Shown here piece by piece: positions 36,157 to 47,520 of a DNA stretch of 64,000 nt (its first letter is position 1; each line of letters opens with the position of its first letter). The notes beneath the pieces were generated by a model. That model saw nothing but the letters and a program-made list of their open reading frames with translations. It made no database searches and had not been told where the DNA came from. Position numbers and translations under genes: made by a program. The DNA comes from Aurelia coerulea (Eukaryota > Cnidaria > Scyphozoa > Semaeostomeae > Ulmaridae). The stretch covers positions 5,507,501 through 5,571,500 of the forward strand of contig CM076945.1 in the NCBI GenBank assembly GCA_039566865.1, written 5' to 3'.

Positions 36157-36757
36157 CCGGGTGTCCCAAAATGATGTATTATCGTTTGATTGCTTACACA
36201 TGCAAAACCAATGAACCGATTTTCAAACACTTTGTTTTATTCGATTGCCGAAAGGCTAAATTGTATTCGAAGATGTTGGTAGTGGTTTTACGGCGATGTT
36301 TCATGTTGAAAAAAGATTGATAAACCTGCTCAAATTCAAGCCTTAGATGGCATGAAAAAGAAACGGCCTACTTTTCCAGTCAACGTTTTAGATGTGATAC
36401 AAATGGCTGAACTCGTATTCATATTCTCTAAATTCAGTATTAAAACTGAATTCGTATTCTATGAACGACAAAAGAGTTCAGCCTTTTGTATCGCGACTAT
36501 CACATTTGAAATGTTGACTGGACAAGTAGGCTGTTTCTTTTTCATGCCGTTTCTTTTTCATGCGTTCTAGGCTCGACTTTAAGCAGGTTTATCGATCTTC
36601 TTTCTGACATGAAAACGTTGGCGTAGAACCACGACCAACATCCTTGAATACAATTTAGCCTTTCGGCAATCGGATAAAATAAAGTTTTTGAAAATCGGTT
36701 CATTGGATATGGACATATAAGCAATCAAACGATAATACATCATTTTGGGACACTTGG
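36157..36757. mobile_element. Long fold-back mariner-type element
   Basis: Ends CCGGGTGTCCCAAAATGATG and CATCATTTTGGGACACTTGG are inverted and continue into long arms (GTATTATCGTTTGATTGCTT and the inverse). They meet near a CAGTATTAAAACTG centre around 36440. Same tips as 28513-28698. The right flank is TA; the left flank (GCA) is not. The 127-codon frame at 35937-36320 overlaps it and is not supported. Confidence 0.75.
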
Positions 36758-37044
36758 TATACTGTAAGTCTTCAATTATGAAATCAAGTTAATCGTAATC
36801 TTCTGGAGTTTCCAGTCGTACTTTTTGATAGGCTATTACTCTCTACGAAGAATTACATGTGAATGATGACTATTAAGCTTTTCCACGAGAAGTAGAAATG
36901 AAAGTTTTATTCTATATACCTAAAATTGGAATAAAATATAATTTTTCAGGATGCAATGGATATATTTGTCGATGACAATTGGCTTTAAAATGTAGCATCG
37001 TTTCCACACCATAAAATAGCTCTGTTTTTATTTTGTTTTTGTAG

Positions 37045-37258
37045 GTAACAAACAGTGGCTATTCATGTAATTGTACGGCACAATACACTGGAACAAATTG
37101 TGAGACATTTGTTGATTTGTGTGCTTCAGTGGACTGCAAGAATAATGGTTCATGCTCAGTATTGAACGATATTGCAGAATGTCAATGTAACTATCCGTAC
37201 ACTGGAAGACGGTGTGCGTCTACCCAAGCAAGCTCATCTTCATCATACACAATTTCAG
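37045..37258 (+). CDS. Delta-like ligand, EGF exon (EGF4 end, EGF5)
   Basis: Acceptor TTTGTTTTTGTAG, donor GTACGAA. 214 bases, starts phase 0, ends phase 1. It reads VTNSGYSCNCTAQYTGTNC (second half of EGF4), then DLCASVDCKNNGSC, SVLNDIAECQC and NYPYTGRRCAS (EGF5). A Ser-rich run (SSSSSYTIS) then opens the stalk. With the half-repeat at 30939, I count five EGF repeats, fewer than the eight or so of vertebrate Delta1. Confidence 0.95.
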
Positions 37259-37761
37259 GTACGAACAATGTTTTTGTAAGCGTGTTGTACAGTATATTTC
37301 AGTTTCATATATATAAACAATTAAAGTAAGATAACTCGTACTTAGAACGGAATATGATAATTTCACGGCGTTTGCAGCTGAGCTCATTATCAAGTCAAAT
37401 AATATCACTTGATAACAGGCCTACCTCAAATATCATGAAACAACTATACTGTACTCTGTTCCAACTACGAATTACCTTACTTTAATTGTTTATGAAATTT
37501 CAGGTAGATGTTAAAGTAGTGCCTAAACCTTTTTGAGGGCTAGAAATTCTTGTGCTTGCGAGATATTTATAGATTTGTTTGCAATTTTCGCTGCAAGATG
37601 GAGGATGAATTTTTATTTGTGTTCTTTACCAGAACTTTCATGTTAACTTATCAAGCCATAGGTAACCGATGAAACGGAGGTTGTTCCAAGTGAAAATCTG
37701 ACGATAATGTTAAGAGTTAGTAAAGAGAAGAAGAGAACAATTTTATGATGAAAATTCAATA

Positions 37762-38147
37762 CACTCATTTTTTTTATAAGAAACTAAGGTCCGGGGCTGG
37801 TAGGCAGTTTCTTAAATAGTTGGGCCATTTGGCTACCAAAAGTTTCTTACGCGTTTCTTATATTCTTAATGCTGGAAGTGTACAGTTCATGTTATTTTGT
37901 CTAAAGGGCTCCCAAATTACTTAGTAAGATCTCAAAACAAGTAAATAACATAATTCGCGCTCAAAATAATGTCCAAACATTTGCTATAACTGTACAGTGT
38001 CAAAATATTTTGAGTGCGATAGGAAAATTAAAACTGTAGATTACAAAAGTTTCTTAGCCTTTTAAATTCAGGTAGGGCTGTTTCTTAGCTTTTGAAAAAT
38101 TGAGCCTACCGTTTCTTATAAGCGGTTTCTTATAAAAAAAATGAGTG
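37762..38147. mobile_element. TA-flanked MITE in Delta intron
   Basis: TA then CACTCATTTTTTTTATAAGA on the left, and TCTTATAAAAAAAATGAGTG then TA on the right. The body is the reverse complement of 16436-16817. Confidence 0.85.
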
Positions 38148-38804
38148 TATTGCGAAGTCATTTAGATATTGGCAGATATTCAAATAGATTGGAGAAGCAA
38201 GTAGCTTTCAAAGTCAAGCTGATTTCTATCAACTATGAATTTGATGAAAATGCTTGGGGATCTCTTTGGCTGGTGTTACACTTTCAGATATTTTTATCAC
38301 AGCAAAATATTTCTTGTTCTTTGAATCTTTAACTGCCAAAGGAGCAGAACTTCAATTTTGCTATCACTAGAAGACATAATTCAAAACACAGACGTGTTAT
38401 TTTGTTATTTATTAAACGTGAGGTATCTTATAAAGATTTTGAATGTCATTTGAATACAGCTCAAAATATTGCAAAAAGATTTGACTTTTAGTGAGCTGTT
38501 AAAGAAGCATATAATTTTTGTATTTCTGGTAAAGATTCCTGATGAAGTGAAGGCTGTTATATTTTTACAAAATAGGGGATAATGATTTATTGCTAGCAAA
38601 GCTTAAGCTTATAGATGCCTTTTTTATTTTTAAATCCAGATCTTTATGGAGGACCATCATGTAGTTAAGGTTATTTTGACCTTTTAATGCTATCCCTACC
38701 ACTGTTATTAGGGGTTGTTTTTCCTTTACGTGTTTAACCTTATATATTGTATTCTATCTATTTTTATATTATAAACTTGTAGTTATTTTCAATTGACGTG
38801 GCAA

Positions 38805-38942
38805 ATGATACATACATTCATACATACATACATACATACATACATACATACATACATACATACATACATACATACATACATACATACATACATACATACA
38901 TACATACATCTATACATACATACATACATACATACATACATC
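38805..38942. repeat. CATA microsatellite next to a 3' splice site
   Basis: An almost uninterrupted CATA tetranucleotide run, over 30 units with one TCTA interruption, ends about 15 bases before the acceptor of the stalk exon at 38958. The N-terminal HTYI repeats of the open frame at 38798-39484 are translation of this microsatellite and not protein. Confidence 0.95.
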
Positions 38943-38957
38943 TTCCTTTTTTTCTAG

Positions 38958-39425
38958 CATCAACTCTTCTAGAGATCCTTACATCATCTATCTACATTGC
39001 TGCTTCAAGCATCAAGCCCACAGAAAGCTACACTAGAAAGTTGCAGGCAACATCAACAATTAAAGTTTCATACTCAAATCGTAGTCATGGATTCAGCTCG
39101 CCAAAGCTGCCCAGATCTACGTCATTAACATATCAATTAACTACAACTCAGCTTAGCTCTCTAAGCCCAAGCTTTACAGTTCAAACTAAAAGGACTACAT
39201 TTTCATTCCTTGCTTCTTTGAGTCGTACAGCAAAACCAAAATATAGTGTCGTCCATACAAAATCATCGAAGTTCATTTCTTCTATGATAACGAATACTAT
39301 ATCTGTGTCGCCATCAAGAGCAGCGTCATCGCCAAGAACAGCATCGAGATATAATACAATATCTTCACAACTTGATTCGATAGTTAGCCCGATGGTGGCT
39401 AGTTCAAGTGGCTATTCGTCGTCAA
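38958..39425 (+). CDS. Delta-like ligand, Ser/Thr-rich stalk exon
   Basis: Acceptor CTTTTTTTCTAG, donor GTAAGT. 468 bases: two leading bases (completing Ala), 155 codons, one trailing base. The product has no cysteines and is rich in Ser and Thr (for example SSIYIAASS, TTTQLSSLSPS, SSPRTASR). It is an extended, probably O-glycosylated juxtamembrane stalk between the EGF repeats and the membrane. Vertebrate Deltas have a shorter linker here, so this spacer is unusual. Confidence 0.88.
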
Positions 39426-39529
39426 GTAAGTATACAGCTATATCTATATTCTTAACTTCTGATTCCTTGATTCCTTTAGAATGATTCCTTTAGCCTGGAA
39501 GTACAGAGCGTTAGTAACTCTTCTCACTC

Positions 39530-39600
39530 TACGTAGTAGACTCAAAGCACGAACTCTCGGATTGGTAGTCAAACGCGCTACCTCTGAGCATCCCCATAAT
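39530..39600 (-). mobile_element. tRNA-like SINE fragment, minus strand
   Basis: On the minus strand GGGGATGCTCAGAGGTAGCG, then CGTTTGACTACCAATCC, and later TTCGTGCTTTGAGTC. These are an A box and a degenerate B box. The tRNA-like core is related to the unit at 31116. There is no intact acceptor stem. Confidence 0.5.
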
Positions 39601-39979
39601 CGAGATATCGACTTATCTGCACGATAATGGATTATGATTCTTGAATGAGTTTTAGCTTTCGTGCGGAGATATGCCGTTAGGGAGCAGTTTACATCATCAC
39701 TTTCAGAGATGTGAACGTACTTTTTTGATGTGCTTTTTTTAAATTCTCATGCATATATATTCAGGTGAATGTCGAAGGCACAACAGCCTCGCAATTAATC
39801 TTTTGCCAGTTCTGGTGAAGTCTATAAAAATACTTTCATTTCAATGTAATCCAGATATAATTTTTCATCGATTTATATCAACATTTTGAAATTTTGTCCT
39901 TCTTTGTCAGAAATATGACGTCATCTATTCGAATGTCAGCAAATATAGATAATGTACATTTCAGACGAAAATACTTAGC

Positions 39980-40190
39980 AGGGGGAATCTTTTGGTACCA
40001 AGCATGACTTAATCAAGGTTAAAGCAAAGACATTATGATTGTTTTGTTATTTTTGTGACTACTCTCTAAATTTGGGCATCTGCTGGGGAATCTTTTGGTA
40101 CCAAGCAAGACTTGATCAAGGATAAAGCAAAGAAATTATGATTGTTTGTTATTTTTGTGACTACTTTCCAAATATGGGCATCTGCTGGTC
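39980..40190. repeat. Tandem duplication, about 105-bp unit
   Basis: GGGGAATCTTTTGGTACCAAG begins twice (near 39980 and 40085), each followed by TTATGATTGTTTTGTTATTT-like and GGGCATCTGCT sequence. Two units inside a Delta intron. Confidence 0.85.
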
Positions 40191-40199
40191 ACATGACTT

Positions 40200-41777
40200 A
40201 GAATATGACAATGGAAAGCCTAACATTTAATTGCCAATCAAAACATAGAAAAATTCATGGATGTTTTAGCTATCTATCCTATTTGTTCTCTGTTTTATAA
40301 TCAAAGGTTAATTCGTCTTTTCTATAGTTGCAGACACTTGGAAGAAAGAAGGACGAAAACAAGGTATTTGTCATTTTTCTGCATTATTTGCTTACTCGCA
40401 ATGCTGTCTTTTTCTTTTTCCAAATGTTTAAGAACCCTTTGCTCATCGTGATCCTTTTTTCACTTGTGCAAACCTTGAAAACATCAGATTGGCTGTAAAC
40501 AATATACTTGCTTTGGTGTACAAAGACAAGACCACCTCCTCGCTGGAATCTATGCATTAGTACGACCATTTGGATATGTAAATCTTGCAAATGAAGCTTT
40601 ATTATAACTTTTATTGTATGGCGATAAACATTTTCCCAATTCTCTGAATAGACATATTCTTGAGCTTACGCTACATTTTATCCATGAAACTGATCGATTC
40701 GAGTGAATTTCTGTAGTCACTTGCCCCATTCCTTCATAAGCCACCCGATCTCGTAACTTGTTTGTAGGAATTGTCGCGTAGTTAAAGTAGTTAAGTCCCG
40801 TTAAAGTAGTTTCCTATCTTTTATTATCTTTATTTGATGGCCTCGGGGTAGACACTGCCTATTGCGCCCTGGGGTTTATCGTCCTGGTATTATTGCAGAG
40901 TAATTTTGTAAGTAGTGTAGCTCGTAATGTGTATTGTGAAATTTTATTTGGAATGAATATAAAAGAACAATCTATTTTGAGCACAAAAGAGTGGCAACTT
41001 ATATAGCGACAGGAAAAATAGCGTTTCTGATCTTTCAATTATTTAAAGGAACGTACATGTTGTTTGAGATCAAAAGCGATTGCATAGCAACATAAGATAA
41101 TACAGTCTTGCAGCTACTAGGCCAAAGTCATTTTCATGCAGTTTGAAAATTTTTGCAAAACAGCAGAGTATCGTGGGGAGGGCAGGTTCTTTGTTTCTAA
41201 TCAATGCCAATGCACATAAGCTCGACAGATATTTCCACCTCTCCGTACAAGATTTACTGTAAAAGTAAGGAAGACCAAGGGATGATACAGATCAAACCAT
41301 TTTTTTGTCTCATTCCTCACAGTCACAGTTTTCTTAGATAAAATATCAGTTGTGAAAATTCCGTACCAAATAGTTGAAAACATAGCTACTGATTAATTAG
41401 TGGGCTTCAAAATTAGGTATCTTTTAGATATGAAATCACTGCTCCGACTTTCAAAGTTATACTACAAGGTGAAGGATGCAACAGGGCTCAATATGGTCCA
41501 CAACAATTTAATTTTGAATTTTAAATGCGATAACCACCTTATTTACGTTATTTGTGAAATTTATTCCAGAGTAGTATGTGCAAAGGCACCACATCTTAGA
41601 GGATTGACTTCCTCCTCCTAAATTTGATGAAGTCTTTATCAGAAATTAAATCCTGCTAGCTTTAGTTCCTTCTTTGGTTCTTTTTCCCAAAAGTGTTTTT
41701 TAAGGCTGATGCATCATAGCCCTTTACTTTCTGCCAGGATTTACGAAAGTGAATTAATTTTTCTTTCTATTTTTCAG
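40200..41777 (+). other. Delta intron, no feature seen
   Basis: No coding exon is needed here, because the flanking exons join in phase 1. I see no element with clear ends. Confidence 0.5.
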
Positions 41778-42264
41778 GGTTAACTCGTCGTACATTAGCC
41801 GTCGCAGTATCAACTTCAATCAGTGTTGTCGCCGTACTTATCATAGCATTCATTGTAATTTGGATCAAGCTATCAAATAGACGGGGGCAGCATACTTTTC
41901 GTCGGCCCTCGTCCATCGCACCAACACCTTTGAATCATGCAAGAAATATAATAAACCGTGGATCATACAACACGAAACATTCCACAAGCTCTACAATTAA
42001 TAATAACTATGAAAATTTTCACGAAACGCGAGAAAGTTCGTCAACAAATAGCGATAAATCACAAGCAATAAGTAGTAAAGACATTTGTATAGAGAATCGG
42101 TCAATCCATATAGCAGAATCGAATGAAAATAACTCGAGAAGAGATTACAATGAAAATAATAGCAGTATGAATTGTGGATATTTATCAGAAGGAACGTCTG
42201 GATATGGAAGTGGAAATAGTTCGGCACGGAGCTCTGCAAATTGTCCAAAAAGAGTATCTAAAAG
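41778..42264 (+). CDS. Delta-like ligand, transmembrane and cytoplasmic exon
   Basis: Acceptor CTATTTTTCAG, donor GTAATA. 487 bases, phase 1 in, phase 2 out. After RLTRR it has a clear membrane helix (LAVAVSTSISVVAVLIIAF followed by IVIW). Then comes a basic stop-transfer segment and a long polar, Asn/Ser-rich cytoplasmic tail. The tail has few lysines (KLSNRR, TKHS, SDKSQ, SKD, PKRVSK) as candidate ubiquitination sites. Endocytosis of Delta through ubiquitin ligases is known for the family; use of these lysines is inference. Confidence 0.93.
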
Positions 42265-42920
42265 GTAATATTTCCCCCTCAGTTGACTTTGATGTACAGG
42301 ATTTTAGAAATTTAAAAATTGTATTGCCTGTTGCAGTATCTACAGGGTGTTTCAGAAAAAGGAAACCCAGTTTTATTTCAGATTCTTCAGGAAATGATAT
42401 GGTTTGAATAAATTTGACGCATGTCATCTGAAAGCACTATCCTTCTTCTTTCCAATGATATTCAGGTTGGGTAGATTAATTGAATTTTTCATGCCAAAAT
42501 TTTTGATATTTTTGAGAGTATGGCCTATTTTTAGATGCCGGAAAATGATAGGGCATTTACAAAGGCGAAAATCCATCTTTTTGAGAAAAGCTTGTTTTAT
42601 CATTATAAATGTATCTCATGGTAGTAAACTTGTCTATCACCTCAAGTGCTTCTATGTCTGAATGGAACGAGAGTCTTTACATTTGGTGAAAATTTCTTCG
42701 AATTTTTTGATAAACACAGTTGAAGAAGAAAGTAGTTTGATTCAAACACTCTTGCAGAGTAGTTTTTGTGAAAACAGTAGCTATTTTATGGAAACAAACA
42801 TTTTCACAGGTATTTCTTTGAAGAGAGCCTCAAGTGACATTTCATTGTCACTCCTCCTCTTATCATCCATTTAATTAAATCTTTTCACTTCACTAATGAT
42901 GACTTTCTTTGTTTTTGCAG

Positions 42921-43029
42921 TGAACTGAGCCCAAATGTAATAATCCTCGCTCCAAGTAGACTTTCTACACGTCTCAACACTTCTGGTGATTTACCACATT
43001 GTATTGTATATCAAGAAGAGCAAATATAG
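42921..43029 (+). CDS. Delta-like ligand, last coding exon
   Basis: Acceptor TTTGTTTTTGCAG joins phase 2 (AG + T = Ser). It encodes SELSPNVIILAPSR, then LSTRLNTSGDLPHC and IVYQEEQI, with a TAG stop. The last four residues EEQI fit a PDZ-binding C terminus with an acidic residue at -2. Vertebrate Deltas and Jagged also end in PDZ ligands, of different sequence. Confidence 0.92.
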
Positions 43030-43186
43030 TTGAATATTCTGGAAATTTAATCACAATTATTTGGTAAGTTATTGAATATCAGTGTTGTGTATCTATCTCA
43101 ATAACCAGGTCTATTTCCTGCACCCGCGCTGCACCCCACATCCCTTTTCGCTTCGAATGACCAGCAATCTAAAGAATTGTTGGAAA

Positions 43187-43357
43187 GACGAGATACACTT
43201 TGTCCGCGGAAACTTATGTTTCCCCCGTGCAGTGAGTTAAAGCTTCATTTGCAGTAGCGTTTTGGGGTTGAAGCTCTGACGGGCGCATGCACTTTAACCT
43301 ACTGCACGGGGGACACATAACTTTCCGGGGACAAAGTGTATCTCGTCTCCCCAACAA
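43187..43357. mobile_element. MITE just after the Delta stop codon
   Basis: Inverted ends of about 54 bp (TTGTTGG, then GACGAGATACACTTTGTCC, then a CCCCCGTGCAG tip) with about 63 bp between them. It lies 158 bp after the Delta stop and so probably in its 3' UTR. Transcripts containing it would form a long hairpin. No target duplication was resolved. Confidence 0.8.
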
Positions 43358-45533
43358 GAAAGTTTCTTGTGTGTAAGGTACAGATTATTGCTAACAATAG
43401 TTGCTAACAATTTTCTTGTGTGTAAGGTGCAGATCATTGCTAATCTAATCGCAATGCTACATGTCCAACGGCATGTGGCGTTGTCCTTGGGAATTCGCAA
43501 AGATGAAAGTTCAACATTTCCTTGATGAAAAAGCATCGTGTTTGAAGAGTTTTTCTCAAAGAGCCTGGTCCAAAAACCGTCACCTGCTGAGGCCAAAAAT
43601 TCCTCGGGGAGCTAATTCTCACTTTCGGGTACTTTTTGAAGCTCGACATCTATGAAGCTATCAATATGTTTGTCAAAATGTATTCTTTTCTGTCGTAGGA
43701 ATAGTTGGAATATTTATTAGCATCATATACTGTACACCAGAAGAAAGACACGGAAGAACTGTCGATTTAGAATATATTCTCCATCTCAAACGCCTTGTTA
43801 CACAAGTTTTTCTGACTGGCTCTAACAATTCCTCAAAGGAAATTGACTTGGCTCTTGAAGTCTGTCTCCCTATTTGACGTCACATTAATTTGCGATCATG
43901 CTAAATTATTCAAACAAAATCCTTTAATTGTTTTATTCGCGGATATTTTCACGAGAGATCTTATTTGAGAACGACATGCATTTTCTCTTGGTGCTCCCTT
44001 TTCGCATGCAGCACCAGCGAGTTGGCCACCCATCTTTAGAAAGCGGCTTGGTTTATTTGCATTGGCAGCTGGAAACATGAGTCGTCAAATGCTTTTGCCA
44101 GGATTATCCATGTCACTAAACTTAATTTGACCTTCCTCCGTGTCTGTAACTGCACAAAAAGGAAATTTGAATTTCAATAAAATGTTTAAATTTTATTAAA
44201 GTTTCAAGCACTGAAGTTTGATCTAACCCTGTATTTGAACGAAAGTATTTGTTTAGATGACCCTTAGCCAGCTCAATACAATTCTTCAATCATCAGTCCA
44301 GGTTTTTACCGGTCCAGGATACACAGCCCATTAACAGCCACGGTTACCTAATTTAACAAGAATCTCGAATCTTGAATGAATAAGGCGCTATTTTCTACCA
44401 TGGGAAACTTGTGTGACAAGATTTGGTACATGTTGTAAGGTTATTACTTCAGTTGACAATATTTTTTCTTGTTCAGATTGTAAATATTACATCAGGTTTT
44501 TAATATTCTTATAATGCATATACATTGATAGAAACTGGCTTTCTGTATGATTTTGTCTATTTCTTGTGTCCGTCTACATTTCACAAACTGTGTTGATTTT
44601 ATATGCATTAAGCAAAAGTTTGTGGATGAAATTTGCAACCGAAAATGAGACGTTTATGCAATTTCTGGAATAGTCCTTCAGATAAAACTAGCGCCGGATA
44701 TTTTAAAAAAAAAATTAATAAAATACCTGAGGTTGTACAGCTGCTTGATGGTTAGGAAAATAAGATACACATTTTAAAATGTGCTGAAATTCTATGACAA
44801 ACTTGCATGGCGACTTAATTTCCTTTCTAGTTTTTGTGCAAAAATGTGAATAAAGAATGTGAATAAAGAATGTGAAAATTTTTGAAGGGATTGCTGCCTT
44901 GTTCTCAAACCTCAATCTTGAAATTTCAAAATTTTGATGAAATCGATTCTGCTCTATCAAAGCTTTCGATTGCACCTTCGATAGAGATGATTGTGGAAAT
45001 GCATAATCGAAATCATGGCACAAATTTGATGGTCTACAAAAATAAAATCAGAGAGATGCACATTAATACCAACTAAATCGTTTTTAAAGTGAAAAAGAAT
45101 CGCTTCAAGGAAATATAAATTTATATCGAAATGATTTTGAATGGTTGAATTACAAGCGACAATATATGAAAACTGCATGGTCGTCTGTACAGCTTCTGAA
45201 TGAAATAAGTAAAATCGAGGTACGATCCTGGCCAAAATGTCCCAAGTATTTTGGCCACGATTGTAGATCCTATTTAGATCTATTTTTCAACTTTTGATGT
45301 CAATGGCCCTTCTTCGCTTGTGCAACTTCTCAGTCGGCCACCCCAGTTTTAGGAGGCATTTTGCGGTTTCCTTTATCTACATATTCTCGTTGGACAGTTC
45401 GATGGAAAACGCAGTTTAATTACGAAACGGAGGATGAGGCAAGCAACGACAATCATTGTATAAATCTTCATATTCATATTATACTGCTAGTTGAATAGCC
45501 AGATGTTGAACTTTCTGTGTTTGCAATCTTTAA
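43358..45533. other. Delta-SRF tail-to-tail spacer, left part
   Basis: AATAAA occurs near 44178 and 44717 on the + strand and could end Delta transcripts. Apart from the SRF fragment at 44724, nothing is recognised. Short frames at 43294-43655 and 44715-45235 have no support. Confidence 0.4.
44724..44747 (-). pseudogene. 24-bp copy of the SRF exon 3 end with splice donor
   Basis: This 24-bp stretch is identical to 51628-51651, which covers the last 21 bases of SRF exon 3 (residues AAVQPQ and part of the preceding codons) plus the GTA of its donor. The similarity stops abruptly on the intron side, and a couple more scattered matches occur on the exon side. It lies about 4.6 kb past the SRF stop on the same strand. 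A chance match of this length is unlikely. It is probably a small duplication, or a remnant of a duplicated exon. Confidence 0.7.
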
Positions 45534-45767
45534 AGGACAAGTCCGGGGTTGGTATGATTGATGATATAATATAAGATAATACTGCTATGAATGATGTATG
45601 ATACATTTTTCCATTGTTTTCCGCCTTCTCCTTGTGAAATTACGTATTCAAATATGCAATTTGAGCGAAATGACGTCATATCGCGCTAATGAAAACGAGG
45701 CTGTACGATTGTTTTTCGCCACTTAATCGTTGCTAGCCAACTATCATACCAACCCCGGACTTGTCCT
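45534..45767. mobile_element. TTAA-flanked MITE (piggyBac-type), copy B
   Basis: Inverted ends AGGACAAGTCCGGGGTTGG and CCAACCCCGGACTTGTCCT are bounded by TTAA at 45530-45533 and 45768-45771. The tips differ from copies A and C, so three separate TTAA families occur in this window. Confidence 0.88.
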
Positions 45768-45771
45768 TTAA

Positions 45772-46837
45772 TCGTTTTGTACTTGCGTGTCAATCACCAG
45801 AGATGGAATTATCGTCACAAAATTTGCCTTTATCTAATTGAAGGCAAAAATCGAATTTGTCGCACGATGAACTGTTAAACAGAATTGTTTACGTCGCAAA
45901 AATCAATGTGATACACTTGCTATTCAAGTCATTTTTCTTCATATCAAATATAAACCAAAGACCAACTGTTTCTAACGTGTCTCAAATTACACGAGAATTT
46001 TATCACCTATTAAACTCTACTTTATACCGTACATAAATACATTATTCAACACAAATAGCAGACACAGCGCTATTTACATGAAAGCTAAGACAGGGTACAG
46101 TCTCTCAAACCTTGCTATATACGCCAAACCATATCAATATGAAACTATAGCCTTGGAAGAGCTATGCTATAACGCGGTGCAAAGGTGTAAATCTGTTGAG
46201 TAAAACTTGTTTCTTGAAGCATTCCAGCACTTTTTCTGGACAAACCGGTCGAGTCAGAATGCGATGGATTTTCGTATGTTCGTGCCGGGTGTCCCAAAAA
46301 ACTGCACACGAGTTTGAAAATTATGACGTCGAGAGTTTTTGTTAAATCATTCCCAAAACTATTAACATGGTAACTTTTAATGGCTGAATTAAATTTTTGA
46401 TATTTTTCTAATTTTTGGTACTTGGCTGCAGGGCAATAAATAAAAAATGCAAGCGAAGAAATTTCCTCTCAAATTTTTAGGCTCTGGCCCAAACCAGAGC
46501 TCTCTGGCCCAAACCAGAGCTGAGAGAAGAGCTATCGATTCTAGGGAAGGCAGAGGCATATCAGCCCTCGACATCCAAAGCTGCTATACCTCGTGTTGCT
46601 TTTTGTTAGAAATTGACAGAAAGACATTCTGAAGGGACAATCAAACTAAATTTCCATCAAAGGGAGCAAAAAGACCAGCAGCCTTTGCCATCGTCTGTTT
46701 TTGCTTCTGTGAATTGCGTACAGTCAGTTATTCCGGAAGCTGTGCAGAACAAGTCGCTGATTTCAGGCAAGGCATGCTGGTCTTTGTACTCCCTTTAATC
46801 AAGAGATTCTCTTACTTTACTTTACTTTACTTGAAAG
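45772..46837. other. Spacer, minor repeats only
   Basis: CCGGGTGTCCCAAAA at 46286-46300 is a lone mariner-type end with no partner found nearby. A 20-bp unit (GCTCTGGCCCAAACCAGAGC, itself nearly palindromic) is tandemly duplicated at 46481-46520. TTTAC repeats occur at 46813-46831. No gene supported. Confidence 0.55.
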
Positions 46838-47120
46838 TTACACCACAGGGGGTCCAGGAGTAGTAGTAAAGACTGTAGTTTTGGTTTGTTTGGTTCCCTG
46901 TGATCCGGATTATGAAAACAACAGATGCGTAATTTGGTCTGCCGGCCTTCTACGATGCGCAGGATTTGAAAAAACCACAAGTTTAAACCGCACCCAATGA
47001 GATAACAGCTCTCGCATAACAAACATTACTTTACTGTGACAATAGCAGGCCGACCGCTACGGGAACCAAAGAAACCGAAACTACGGTCTTTACTGACACT
47101 CCTGGAACCCCTGTGGTTAC
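46838..47120. mobile_element. MITE with GTTACACCACAGGGG ends
   Basis: The left end GTTACACCACAGGGGGTCC pairs with the right end GGAACCCCTGTGGTTAC. Just inside, AGTAAAGACTGTAGTTTTGG pairs with CCGAAACTACGGTCTTTACT. The target duplication is unclear. Confidence 0.7.
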
Positions 47121-47520
47121 ACCGTAAACAGTAACTGGTTCTTTCCAGAAAAGACAAGGATTTTTTTAAGCAATGAGGAATAGTTGTGCAACTTCTCAAG
47201 AAGAGTCTATGATGATTTAATTTCTTTCAGTCAAAACAGCAGCAAATTGTTTGCTGAGAATATGGAGGTTTGTCGGGCGTTAGAGTGTCTTGTCTTCTGA
47301 GCGGTTCTGGTTTAGCCCTGAGACTAAACTCTATGTTAGTTGACTGATATCTCTGGAACCAAGTTACCGATTATGATAAAACAATATCAAAATTCAATTT
47401 AGATATCGAAGGGTTAACATCAAAAATTGCTTTGGCTGATGTGATTGGCTTAAACTCTTGGCGTCAGAATTTTTGAAACTTGCATGCAGCTTTTTGGAGC
47501 ACCCAGTACTTTTGTAACTA

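Noticed and set aside
38798..39484. Long 228-codon frame with HTYI repeats
   Set aside because: The first third is translated CATA microsatellite upstream of a clear splice acceptor. Only the part from 38958 is coding.
41930..42268. Start of a separate 112-residue Asn/Ser-rich protein
   Set aside because: It is the in-frame cytoplasmic tail of Delta, continuous with the transmembrane segment from 41778.
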